Assembly: GCF_018128545.1 (NCBI RefSeq)
Contig: NZ_JAGSND010000020.1
Coordinates: 1 to 64,000 of the forward strand
Direction of reading: 5' to 3'
Length of the DNA stretch: 64,000 nt
Source of the DNA: Sinanaerobacter chloroacetimidivorans
Lineage (GTDB): Bacteria; Bacillota; Clostridia; Peptostreptococcales; Anaerovoracaceae
A program made the translations under genes and the position numbers. Positions 24,480 through 32,086 of this stretch are shown here, piece by piece. Each line of letters begins with the position of its first letter. Position 1 is the first letter of the stretch. Under the pieces are notes generated by a model. That model made no database searches. It saw only the letters and a list, made by a program, of their open reading frames with translations, and was not told where the DNA came from.

Positions 24480-25149
24480 GACAATCGTAAAAACAGAAAA
24501 TTTGGTGAAGATATACAGTAACAGCAAGGTAAAAACACACGCATTAAAAGGAGTAAACTTAGAAATACCGGAAGGGTCGTTTTCATGTATCATCGGCCCG
24601 TCCGGTCATGGCAAAAGTACCTTACTGCACTTAATCGGCGGGCTTGATAAGCCAACCGATGGCAGCGTCTTTATTGACGGGATAAATATTACGGAACTTA
24701 GTAACAGTAAGCTTGCAGAACTTCGAGCTCAAAAGATAGGTTTTGTATTCCAGTTTTTTAACTTGCTTCAAAACCTTACGGCTTTAGAAAATATTGAGGT
24801 AGCGATGATGTTTAAAAAGGCTTCGCAAAAAGTTCAGAGGGCCAAAGCGGAAGAACTTTTGGCATTGGTAGGACTTTCTGAAAAAGCAAACGCAAAACCT
24901 TCTGAACTCTCAGGAGGCCAGCAGCAAAGAGTTTCTATTGCCAGAGCACTTGCCAATGACCCGGATATCCTCCTTATGGATGAGCCAACTGGAAATTTAG
25001 ACTCGGAGTCTGAGGAAGAAGTATTAAACCATATTTTTAAAATTCATAAAACGGGAAAAACTATCGTAATAGTTACTCACAACAACGAACTGGCGAAAAA
25101 GGCCGAGATACTTTTTGAAGTGCGAAATGGGAAATTAAGTAATCAGTAA
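24472..25149 (+). CDS. MacB/LolD-type ABC transporter ATPase
   Basis: 225 residues with Walker A GPSGHGKST, Q-loop FVFQFFNLL, signature LSGGQQQRVSIARALA, Walker B ILLMDEPTGNLD and H-loop TIVIVTHNN. The Walker A has His in place of the more usual Ser/Cys, a tolerated position. It overlaps the permease gene and together they form an exporter. It lies between the OB-fold protein and the ArsR2 regulon but ends in its own terminator. Confidence 0.92.
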   Translation: MNKTIVKTENLVKIYSNSKVKTHALKGVNLEIPEGSFSCIIGPSGHGKSTLLHLIGGLDKPTDGSVFIDGINITELSNSKLAELRAQKIGFVFQFFNLLQNLTALENIEVAMMFKKASQKVQRAKAEELLALVGLSEKANAKPSELSGGQQQRVSIARALANDPDILLMDEPTGNLDSESEEEVLNHIFKIHKTGKTIVIVTHNNELAKKAEILFEVRNGKLSNQ

Positions 25150-25160
25150 ACCGTATATTC

Positions 25161-25204
25161 TAACAAAAGCCTGGGCGATTTGTCGTCGTCGGGCTTTTGT
25201 TTTG
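25161..25204 (+). terminator. Terminator after the ABC transporter
   Basis: A stem ACAAAAGCC / GGGCTTTTGT with TTTTGG following. It closes the ABC operon before the duplicated ArsR2 promoter. Confidence 0.75.
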
Positions 25205-25239
25205 GTTTACAGATAGATGGTATAGTAAAGCAAATAATA

Positions 25240-25267
25240 TTGACAAAAGAAATCAGTATCATAGAAT
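25240..25267 (+). promoter_or_regulatory. Upstream arsR2 promoter, P1
   Basis: TTGACA, 16 bases, TAGAAT. The sequence TTGACAAAAGAAATCAGTA nearly repeats that of P2 70 bases downstream, so promoter and operator appear tandemly duplicated. Confidence 0.6.
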
Positions 25268-25284
25268 GATCCCAATCCCAATCA

Positions 25285-25304
25285 ATATCAAAAAAAATTG
25301 ATGT
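25285..25304. promoter_or_regulatory. ArsR-type operator O1
   Basis: ATATCAAAAAAAATTGATGT, downstream of P1. It is identical to the operator before the arsenic permease operon at 6303-6322. Confidence 0.75.
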
Positions 25305-25309
25305 ACGTA

Positions 25310-25338
25310 TTGACAAAGGAAATCAGTAGTTTTATAAT
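25310..25338 (+). promoter_or_regulatory. Consensus promoter P2 for arsR2
   Basis: TTGACA, 17 bases, TATAAT: a perfect sigma-A consensus at ideal spacing, 50 bases before the arsR2 start. A promoter this strong needs tight repression, supplied by flanking operators. Confidence 0.85.
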
Positions 25339-25349
25339 ACTCTTAGACT

Positions 25350-25369
25350 ATATCAAAAAAAATTGATAT
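25350..25369. promoter_or_regulatory. ArsR-type operator O2
   Basis: ATATCAAAAAAAATTGATAT, a perfect inverted repeat just after the P2 start region, placed to block elongation or initiation. Confidence 0.8.
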
Positions 25370-25387
25370 AGGTTAGGAGGAAAGAAA

Positions 25388-25720
25388 ATGGCAGAATGTA
25401 AATGTATTTCAGAACAGCCAAGAATATTTAAAAAAGATGTTGACCTTTTAGATTCTGATAAATTAAATAAGATGTCAAGTTTAGCCAATGCTTTAAGCGA
25501 CCCTATCCGGCTCCAAATTCTTTATCTTTTAAAACAGCATGAGGATATTTGTACCTGCGAGTTTCAAGAGTTATTGGATTTAAGCCAATCGAAGGTTTCA
25601 TATCACCTTAAAATATTGCTCGATGCTGGATTGATTAATAGAGAAGTAATCGCAAACTGGAGACACTATTGTTTAATAGATAAAAATATTTTGGAGAAAA
25701 TTGAAAAATTAATGAGTTAG
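25388..25720 (+). CDS. ArsR/SmtB-family metal(loid) repressor 2
   Basis: 110 residues, winged-helix ArsR family. The alpha-3 metal site is C55-T-C57 (DICTCEFQELLD), the ArsR-type CxC, and the N-terminus adds C4-K-C6. With two N-terminal cysteines it could also resemble CadC, which uses such residues for Cd/Pb. The recognition helix QSKVSYHLKILLDAGLI is close to that of the first ArsR, in line with the shared operator. AGGAGG precedes the ATG. It is followed by a further operator and the P-type ATPase. Confidence 0.9.
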   Translation: MAECKCISEQPRIFKKDVDLLDSDKLNKMSSLANALSDPIRLQILYLLKQHEDICTCEFQELLDLSQSKVSYHLKILLDAGLINREVIANWRHYCLIDKNILEKIEKLMS

Positions 25721-25734
25721 CTTTTTTGCATTCA

Positions 25735-25754
25735 ATATCAAAAAAAGTTGATAT
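25735..25754. promoter_or_regulatory. ArsR-type operator O3 before the ATPase
   Basis: ATATCAAAAAAAGTTGATAT, an inverted repeat between arsR2 and the ATPase gene. It would let the repressor control the ATPase independently of readthrough from P2. Confidence 0.7.
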
Positions 25755-25794
25755 ACAAAGTCATAAAATCAATAAATATTCTAGGAGGGATATT

Positions 25795-28257
25795 ATGAGC
25801 AAGGCAATTAACAGTTCGCCAATGATAATCAGCACATTAAAAGTTAGTGGATTGGATTGTCCGGACTGTGCTAAGGATGTTCAAAAGGCAGTTTCATCTA
25901 TGCCTGGTGTACAAAGTGCAGAAGTTAATTTCGGTGCCCAAAAGTTGAAGGTTGTTTACAACAACGAGGTATCTGTAGAACAGATTAGTAAGGTCTTAAG
26001 TAAGATTGGACATACCGCAACAGTATTAAGCGAAAACAGAGAATCTAATAAAACCAACAGTTCACCAATCATAACCAGCACATTAAAAGTTAGTGAATTG
26101 TGTTGTCCTGATTCTGCTAAGGATGTTAAAAAGGCAGTATCATCTATGCCAGGTGTACAAAGTACAGAAGTTAATTTCAATGCTCAAAAGTTGAAGGTTG
26201 TTTATAATAGCAACGAGACATCATTAGAGCAGATTAGCAATATTTTAAGTAAGATTGGTCATCCAGTAACATCAGTGAAAACAGAGAATGTAGAGAATGC
26301 AAAGGCAGCTCCTTCAAAAAATGTAGAGGCTCCTTCAGAGTATGCAAAGAATGCAAAAGTAGCTCCTTTAATAACTCCGTGGTGGAAGGAGACTAAAAAC
26401 GTTTTACTTGCAATTTCTGCTGTGATTACAGTTTTAACTTTAATTGCTGAATGGACACACATAGGATTATCTGAAACTTGGGCAAAGGTGCTTTATGGTA
26501 CAGCAGTTATAATTGGTGGTATTTTCCCGGCAAAAAAAGGCTTATCGTCTCTCAAGCATGGCCGCTTAACAATTAATACTTTACTGGTTGTTGGTGCAAT
26601 TGGTGCAATTTATTTAGGACTTTGGGAAGAAGCTTCTCTGCTTGTAGTTATATTTTCACTAGGGGAAGTGCTTGAGTCTTATGCAGTAGATAAGGCGCGT
26701 GGCTCTATTCAAGCATTGATCTCATTAGCCCCACAGGAAGCTACAGTTCTTCGAAATGGCAAGGAACTACGTGTCCCTATAGAACAGGTCAATATTGATG
26801 AAATAGTTTTAGTAAAACCCGGTGAAAAAGTCTCAGTCGATGGAGTTGTAGTTTCCGGAACATCAGCTATTGACCAGTCTTCTATTACAGGTGAGTCAAT
26901 TCCTATTGAGAAGCATGCAGGTGATGGAGTTTATGCATCAACCTTAAATGGCAGAGGGGCACTTGAAATAAAAGTGACAAAGCTTGCAGAGGATTCAACT
27001 CTTTCAAAAATTGTAGAACTTGTAGAAAATGCACAGATGAAGAAAGGTGCCGCACAGAATTTTAGCGAGAGATTTGGCGCAATTTATACACCATTTATGT
27101 TTGTACTTGCAATAATAATGGCTATAGTACCACCGGTGTTCTTCGGGCAGCCTTTTGATGCATGGTTATATAGAGCTTTAGTGGTATTGGTTGTTTCATG
27201 TTCATGCTCTCTGGTTCTTTCAGTACCAATTGCCATTGTAGCAGGGGTTGGTAATGCTGCAAAGAATGGAGTTTTAGTTAAGGGCGGTATTCACATGGAA
27301 ACTGCTGGGAAGGTTCAAGTAGTTGCTTTTGATAAGACTGGTACTTTAACTACAGGAAAGCCTACTGTAACTGATTTAGTAGCTTTAGGAAGTATTTCTG
27401 ATGAAAAGCTTTTAAAGATAGCTGGAACTTTGGAAGTACGTTCTGAGCATCCTTTGGCTGATGCAATCCTTAAATTAATATCGGAAAAAGGATTGGAGCT
27501 TGAAACAATTGACGAGTTTATGTCAATTACAGGCCGCGGAGCTAAAGGAATGATAGACGGAGAACAATACTATATTGGCAATCCTCGTCTATTTAAGGAA
27601 ATTGGTGTTTCGGTAGAGGGTCATATAAAACAAATTGAAAGCCTGCAAGACGAAGGTAAAACTGTAATTTTAGTAGGCAATTCAAAGCAGATTCTTGGTA
27701 TGATTGCGGTATCTGACCAGCCTAAGGGAAATGCAAGAAAGGCAATTTCTAAGTTAAAAGAACTTGGTATAAAAAAGATTGTTATGCTTACCGGCGACAA
27801 TAAGGTTACAGGAAAGGCTATAGGCCGTAGACTAGGTGTTGATGAAGTAAGAGCAGAACTTCTACCAGAGGATAAGATTAGTGCGATTAAAGCATTGCAA
27901 CAAGGTCATAGTACTGTTGCCATGGTTGGCGATGGAGTAAATGACGCACCAGCACTTGCTCAGGCAGATGTAGGTGTATCAATGGGAGTTGCAGGTACCG
28001 ATGTAGCATTAGAAACAGCCGATATCGCATTAATGGCAGATGACCTAGACCAGCTTGTATACATGGTTAAAATTAGTAGAAAGACAGTTTCTGTAATAAA
28101 ACAAAACATTGCATTCTCATTAGCATTAGTAGCATTCTTAGTCATTACTGCATTATTTGGCTGGATGCCACTAACTACAGGACTAATAATCAATGAGGCA
28201 AGTGCTCTTGTTATCATAGCAAACGGAGTGCGTCTATTAAAGGTAAAACAAAGTTAA
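25795..28257 (+). CDS. P1B-type heavy-metal ATPase with unusual membrane metal site
   Basis: 820 residues. There are two N-terminal HMA domains: the first with CPDC (22-25), the second degenerate, CPDS (104-107). The P-type core is complete: TGES in the actuator domain, phosphorylation site DKTGT (D513), SEHPLADA, and GDGVNDAP. The transmembrane metal motif is C469-S-C471 (VVSCSCSLVLS) where zinc/cadmium pumps have CPC. In the last membrane pair the usual D-x-G of Zn/Cd pumps reads NEAS (GLIINEASALVIIANG). This departs from the standard subclasses and suggests another cation or metalloid. AGGAGG precedes the start chosen. Confidence 0.9.
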   Translation: MSKAINSSPMIISTLKVSGLDCPDCAKDVQKAVSSMPGVQSAEVNFGAQKLKVVYNNEVSVEQISKVLSKIGHTATVLSENRESNKTNSSPIITSTLKVSELCCPDSAKDVKKAVSSMPGVQSTEVNFNAQKLKVVYNSNETSLEQISNILSKIGHPVTSVKTENVENAKAAPSKNVEAPSEYAKNAKVAPLITPWWKETKNVLLAISAVITVLTLIAEWTHIGLSETWAKVLYGTAVIIGGIFPAKKGLSSLKHGRLTINTLLVVGAIGAIYLGLWEEASLLVVIFSLGEVLESYAVDKARGSIQALISLAPQEATVLRNGKELRVPIEQVNIDEIVLVKPGEKVSVDGVVVSGTSAIDQSSITGESIPIEKHAGDGVYASTLNGRGALEIKVTKLAEDSTLSKIVELVENAQMKKGAAQNFSERFGAIYTPFMFVLAIIMAIVPPVFFGQPFDAWLYRALVVLVVSCSCSLVLSVPIAIVAGVGNAAKNGVLVKGGIHMETAGKVQVVAFDKTGTLTTGKPTVTDLVALGSISDEKLLKIAGTLEVRSEHPLADAILKLISEKGLELETIDEFMSITGRGAKGMIDGEQYYIGNPRLFKEIGVSVEGHIKQIESLQDEGKTVILVGNSKQILGMIAVSDQPKGNARKAISKLKELGIKKIVMLTGDNKVTGKAIGRRLGVDEVRAELLPEDKISAIKALQQGHSTVAMVGDGVNDAPALAQADVGVSMGVAGTDVALETADIALMADDLDQLVYMVKISRKTVSVIKQNIAFSLALVAFLVITALFGWMPLTTGLIINEASALVIIANGVRLLKVKQS

Positions 28258-28338
28258 AGATAAAATGCGGGTAGGAACATTTGATATTTAGCAATGCATA
28301 CCCGCTCTATCCTTAGCTTATGAAAGGAGCTTATGCAA

Positions 28339-29511
28339 ATGGAAGATTTTAATGAAATGATTAAAGAGATTCATCAAGAATTAGATAATGTAAGGCGGGT
28401 AAAAAAATGTACCGCATGTGAATGTTTCCTAGACGTAATTGAAGGGGTAAAAGGAGATCTTGAAAAAATTGATACACAAGATTCTAAGGCAGCGCAGGAG
28501 GATATGAAGCGTTGGTTATCAGCAGGAAACAAGGAACGTCACGCCTGTTATGGATGCGAAGAATGCCTTCCCATAAGTCCGTATAACCGATTTAGTGCGC
28601 GCCTAAAGGGTGATGGTACAGCTAAGCCTCTTCATGCAGAAGCAATAGAAACAAACTCCTGCGGCTGTGAGTGTGCGTGCAAGCCATCCATTCTACAGCC
28701 TGAGACAATAAAGAAATGGCCTATCGTTGAAGGTGAATATATTGTAGGAAATACTGAAGCTTCGATGGCTATCTGTACATTGGCAGACACAGACCTTCCG
28801 AATGAACTAAAGGAAGCGGGCTTATTAGAAGATGCAGCCATTATTGGTACACTCTCTACTGAAAACTTAGGCGTTGAGCGCGTGATACGAAATTTAGCGG
28901 CTAATCCTAATATCCGGTACCTTATCCTCTGTGGAAAAGAGTCGCGCGGACACAGAGCAGGTCAGGCTATTTTATCCTTCAAAGATAACGGAGTGGATCA
29001 AGACAATCAGATTTTAGGTGCGATAGGCCCCCGGCCGGTGCTTAAAAATATTACCTTTGATGAAATGGAAGCGTTCCGCAAGCATATAACCGTGATAAAC
29101 GAAATAGGGACTCGGGATATTTCAAGGATTGCCAAAGTCGTTAAAGCATATATGAGTAAACCTAAAGGGGCTATTCCAATACTTCCGCCGAAAGTGCAAA
29201 TGCCAAAAGTGGTTGAGGCGGCACCTCGTAGTAATCGGGAATGGACTCACGACCCGGAAGGTTTTTTCCTGATACTTTTAGACAGGGACTCTAAAATTAT
29301 TATTTGCGAGCACTATATAGAAGAAGGTGTTGTTAACGAAGTAATTAAAGGAACAAGCGCCGAAGATATCACAAATACAGTTATAAAACGTGGGTTACTC
29401 TCCCGTCTTGACCATGCCGCCTATCTTGGTAGGGAACTTGCTAAAGCGGAAACGGCCTTAAATCTCGGTATACCTTATAAGCAGGATAAAACTTTATATA
29501 AAGATAAATAA
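28339..29511 (+). CDS. MtrA-like corrinoid-binding protein with DUF4346
   Basis: 391 residues in three parts. The N-terminal 115 are Cys-rich (CTACECF, CYGCEECLP, CGCECAC). The middle (about 125-270) resembles subunit A of tetrahydromethanopterin S-methyltransferase (WPIVEGEYIVGNTEASMAICTLA, LILCGKESRGHRAGQAIL, ILGAIGPRPVLKNI); the SRGHRAGQ region is where archaeal MtrA contacts its cobamide. The C-terminus (from about 300; WTHDPEGFFLILLD, then LSRLDHAAYLGRELAKAE) resembles DUF4346. Here it follows the ATPase by 80 bases. It may be a cobamide-dependent methyl carrier or a metal-binding partner; no function is known. Confidence 0.75.
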   Translation: MEDFNEMIKEIHQELDNVRRVKKCTACECFLDVIEGVKGDLEKIDTQDSKAAQEDMKRWLSAGNKERHACYGCEECLPISPYNRFSARLKGDGTAKPLHAEAIETNSCGCECACKPSILQPETIKKWPIVEGEYIVGNTEASMAICTLADTDLPNELKEAGLLEDAAIIGTLSTENLGVERVIRNLAANPNIRYLILCGKESRGHRAGQAILSFKDNGVDQDNQILGAIGPRPVLKNITFDEMEAFRKHITVINEIGTRDISRIAKVVKAYMSKPKGAIPILPPKVQMPKVVEAAPRSNREWTHDPEGFFLILLDRDSKIIICEHYIEEGVVNEVIKGTSAEDITNTVIKRGLLSRLDHAAYLGRELAKAETALNLGIPYKQDKTLYKDK

Positions 29512-29518
29512 ATATTAA

Positions 29519-30509
29519 GACTATCGCGTTAAGTCAGCATACCCCAAGATATTGGAATTAACTACAGCGCAGAGTAACCTGGGGAAAATCTGGTTTCTGA
29601 AGTCTCTACGATTGAACCGGTAACAGAATTCATCCAGATAACTCTGCAAATGCTTATCACCAAGGCCATGGAAAGTCCCGTTTACGAAAGCTTTGGCGTT
29701 ACCAACAAGCGTGTGCAGCCATTTCAACGTGTCGGAGTTTGAATCAAACACCTCAAACTGATGCTCAAAATCATCAGCTAGCGGCTTCTGGTAGCTGCGG
29801 TATGTATCACTCTGTACAGTGGAGCCTTTAACAATAAACGCTTTAGCGAAATCCCCTACAGTTTCACCTCTAAGGTTATCTATTATCTTCATTTTGAGAT
29901 AGTCAGGTTTGCCGTTCTTAGTTTTAGAAACTGCAACCATCACTTTGGTTTTCTCTGTACCACGACCACGCTTGCCTCCTTCGGTAGGTGCCCCAAAGTA
30001 GGTATCGTCCAGTTCAACAATGGCAGAAAGCATGTATTCTGAATCCCTTTCTGCCATTGCGCTGCGGATCCTGTGGAGTAGATACCAAGCCGAACTGTAG
30101 GCAATGTTGAGCTCTGCTTCAAGTTGAGTGGCGGAGTAACCGCGCTTGTCCCTTGAGACAAGGTATATCGCCCAGAACCATGTTTGCAGAGAAAGTTTGC
30201 TTTTGTGCATGACGGTTCCTGAAGTGACAGATGCCTGATACCGGCACTGCGCGCATTGATATTTATTGCGTCTAATGATGTGATAACAGTCGACGCCGCC
30301 ACACTTGGGGCAGATAAATCTGTTCGGCCAGCGAAGTTTATACAGGTATTCCCTGCAAGCATCCTCGCTGTTAAAGCGTTTCTGGAAGTCAGCAAAACTT
30401 ATTTTCTCTTGATTGGCCATTGTAGAAAGCTCCTTTTTCTTTGCTATAGCCACATTCTACAACTTGACCTGTCCTATATGCTGTGCTTTGCTGACTCATC
30501 GCGATAATC
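29519..30509. mobile_element. IS1595-family insertion sequence
   Basis: The transposase is bounded by imperfect inverted repeats. The left end reads GACTATCGCGTTAAGTCAGC from 29519; the right end, read inward, is GATTATCGCGATGAGTCAGC. The transposase stop codon overlaps the left repeat. The flanking eight bases (AATATTAA and ACAATACA) do not match, so there is no target duplication, consistent with a later rearrangement at one side. Confidence 0.8.
29521..30420 (-). CDS. IS1595-family transposase
   Basis: 299 residues from MANQEKISFADFQKRF. A zinc ribbon is visible as CPKCGG...CAQC, followed by the ISXO2-like DDE-type catalytic region (VELDDTYFGAPTEGGKRGRGTEKTKVMVAVS, then STVQSDTYRSYQKPL, LHTLVGNAKAFVNGTFHGLGDKHLQSYLDEFCYRFNRR). 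The start at 30420 has AAGGAG nine bases upstream; an upstream in-frame ATG at 30453 lacks one. It appears full length and probably active. Confidence 0.92.
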   Translation of the reverse strand: MANQEKISFADFQKRFNSEDACREYLYKLRWPNRFICPKCGGVDCYHIIRRNKYQCAQCRYQASVTSGTVMHKSKLSLQTWFWAIYLVSRDKRGYSATQLEAELNIAYSSAWYLLHRIRSAMAERDSEYMLSAIVELDDTYFGAPTEGGKRGRGTEKTKVMVAVSKTKNGKPDYLKMKIIDNLRGETVGDFAKAFIVKGSTVQSDTYRSYQKPLADDFEHQFEVFDSNSDTLKWLHTLVGNAKAFVNGTFHGLGDKHLQSYLDEFCYRFNRRDFRNQIFPRLLCAVVNSNILGYADLTR

Positions 30510-30764
30510 ACAATACATATTAATGTGAGAGTATATTCCCGCTCGTCGATAACACCGGTACTATTAGTGGTGAATGCCCTTGCATCCGCGTGGTGAGCAC
30601 TTGGCTCAAAGCATGAGATATCTCCGCTTACTTGTCGGCAGTGTGGCAAGGCGGTTCAAGTCTTCTGGTGTGTATGCCCCTGCCGGAGATGGTAGCGGAG
30701 CTCAAATCGGTTCCGAGGATATCATTGTCACGCTTGTTAAGTACATCTGGATTGTATCCACAAG
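30510..30764. other. Unassigned 255-bp stretch between the IS and the virD4 fragment
   Basis: No recognised gene. Short open frames exist on both strands, including one with a CRQCG...CVCPC zinc-ribbon-like string, but frames shift repeatedly and none has a ribosome site. It is probably decayed sequence trapped between the IS and the ICE duplicate. Confidence 0.4.
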
Positions 30765-30910
30765 GCATCGTGTCGGTGTTCAAGCTCAGGATCTGCTGGC
30801 GCCCAGCGGTGACAAGGGCCGGACGCTGTTCCAGATGCTCCTTGCCCATCTGCCGGATGAACATAAAACTAAATGGTTTGCTGGGGCGGCGCTCAATTCT
30901 GCGGAACAGG
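30765..30910 (+). pseudogene. Internal fragment of a second virD4
   Basis: About 146 bases matching codons for IVSVFKL.QDLLAPSG.KGRTLFQ.LLAHLPDEHKTKWFAGAALNSAEQ of the intact gene at 19788, with a four-base deletion near 30785. It ends exactly where the hairpin TTCATGG begins. The sequence differs at synonymous sites, so it comes from a related but distinct element. Confidence 0.85.
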
Positions 30911-30928
30911 TTCATGGTGAACCATGAA
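30911..30928. repeat. Hairpin TTCATGG-TGAA-CCATGAA, copy 2
   Basis: Identical to 21946-21963. It is the first shared sequence of the duplicated ICE block, and is fused directly to the virD4 fragment on its left. Confidence 0.6.
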
Positions 30929-30984
30929 GGCGAACCTCTCACTCTAAGAGTGTTCAACAACAGAAAAAGAACAAGAAGGACGGA

Positions 30985-31539
30985 CTATTTCAGGTCTTGG
31001 GTTATTGTAATGGGCGTAAGTAAGGCGGTGTCTGGATGTATGGTGATGATCCCTCTGTTTTTATTTTTGGCATAAGCAATGAGGTGGCTTACAGGCTCCA
31101 TCCGGCACACGAGCGGATCATCATCATAGACTGCGAGTACGAAATTGGAGTGGTTAACAAGATATTTATTGCACAACAGATAGCAGTTATTTTCATACCG
31201 GGTACAGATCAGGTATTCGGTGCTGCTTCTCTCCACAATCGAGAAATACCGCTCTCTGAGCTGTGGCGTCCACTTCGTGGCCTGTTCCTCATAAGGAAGC
31301 ACGCAATGAAGCTGAATATTGAGAACCCGGCTCTGAAGTGCCAGCACCAGCTCCGCACCCCACATAGGGGCTCCCGGCTCACAGTTCGAGTAAAACGCAG
31401 TGACTCCGTTTTGGTGTAGAGCCAGGATTTGCATCAGCATGGTTTCTCTGATTTTAAGGCACAGACCGTCTTCCTCATCGTACCCGAAAGGGAAACGCAT
31501 TAGATAATGCCCTGCAAATGCGCAAGCTAACGGTTTCAT
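30985..31539 (-). CDS. SLOG/DUF1273 (YpsA-like) protein
   Basis: 184 residues with the Rossmann-like SLOG fold seen in YpsA/DUF1273 and DprA relatives. Features are ACAFAGHYLMRFPFGYDEED, ELVLALQSRVLNIQLHCVLPYEEQATKW, LVNHSNFVLAVYDDDP and RGIITIHPDT. The usual glycine-rich S.G.A.GVD motif is reduced (SNCEPGAPMWGAELVL), so nucleotide binding may be altered. It is common in ICEs and predicted to bind nucleotide-derived ligands. It diverges from the XRE gene at 31651. The upstream copy at 22024 is a remnant. Confidence 0.8.
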   Translation of the reverse strand: MKPLACAFAGHYLMRFPFGYDEEDGLCLKIRETMLMQILALHQNGVTAFYSNCEPGAPMWGAELVLALQSRVLNIQLHCVLPYEEQATKWTPQLRERYFSIVERSSTEYLICTRYENNCYLLCNKYLVNHSNFVLAVYDDDPLVCRMEPVSHLIAYAKNKNRGIITIHPDTALLTPITITQDLK

Positions 31540-31650
31540 TATTTCACTCCCACTTTAATTATGTAGTCAAAATGTGCATGTAGGGTATTTTATTATATTC
31601 CAACTGTGCATACAATACAGGTATCCAGTTTAAATAAGGACGGTGAGTTT

Positions 31651-31992
31651 ATGGTACTGGACTATAAGGCCATCGGGCAGAGAATCAAAGACACCAGAGC
31701 AAGGATCGGAATGAACCAGGAACGGCTGGCAGAGCTGGCAGGACTTTCGATGACGCATATGAGCCACATCGAAACCGGTAACACAAAGGTCAGCCTTCCG
31801 GCATTGGTACAGATCGCAAACGCATTGAATGTGTCCTTGGATGAGATTGTGTGCGACAGCATTCAAAAGGCAAAGACCGTTTTTGAGAATGAAATCGCAA
31901 GGACAGTTCAAGATTGCAGCGAACAGGAAATTCGGGTCATCGCGGATACGATTATCGCCCTGAAAAATTCTTTGAGGAATCGCACCCGGTAA
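31651..31992 (+). CDS. XRE-family regulator A
   Basis: 113 residues. A Cro/C1-type helix-turn-helix (GQRIKDTRARIGMNQERLAELAGLSMTHMSHIETGNTKVSLPALVQIANALNVSLDEIV) is followed by a short helical tail. The start at 31651 has AGGACGG upstream. The divergent spacer with the SLOG gene holds two direct TGTGCAT copies (31573-31579 and 31605-31611), 32 bases apart or about three helical turns, candidate binding sites. It probably controls the divergent SLOG gene and itself. Confidence 0.87.
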   Translation: MVLDYKAIGQRIKDTRARIGMNQERLAELAGLSMTHMSHIETGNTKVSLPALVQIANALNVSLDEIVCDSIQKAKTVFENEIARTVQDCSEQEIRVIADTIIALKNSLRNRTR

Positions 31993-32000
31993 TACAGCAA

Positions 32001-32042
32001 AAATCTCAGGAAGCCTTCGCCAGAAGCTTGCCTGAGATTTTA
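32001..32042. terminator. Bidirectional-looking terminator
   Basis: A ten-pair stem AAATCTCAGG / CCTGAGATTT between the convergent XRE and GGDEF genes. A-rich and T-rich flanks suit both directions. Confidence 0.7.
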
Positions 32043-32086
32043 TTTGCCTTGGGGCATATTTTTTGCGGCTGTTCTCTGGATACAAT

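Noticed and set aside
26041-26270. Repeat of the ATPase 5' end as a possible assembly duplication
   Set aside because: It encodes a second, diverged HMA domain with its own substitutions (CPDS); tandem HMA domains are normal for P1B-ATPases.
29511-30523. Possible target duplication of the IS1595-family element (ATATTAA on both sides)
   Set aside because: The right-hand ATATTAA lies several bases beyond the inverted repeat, not against it; the bases touching the repeats do not match.
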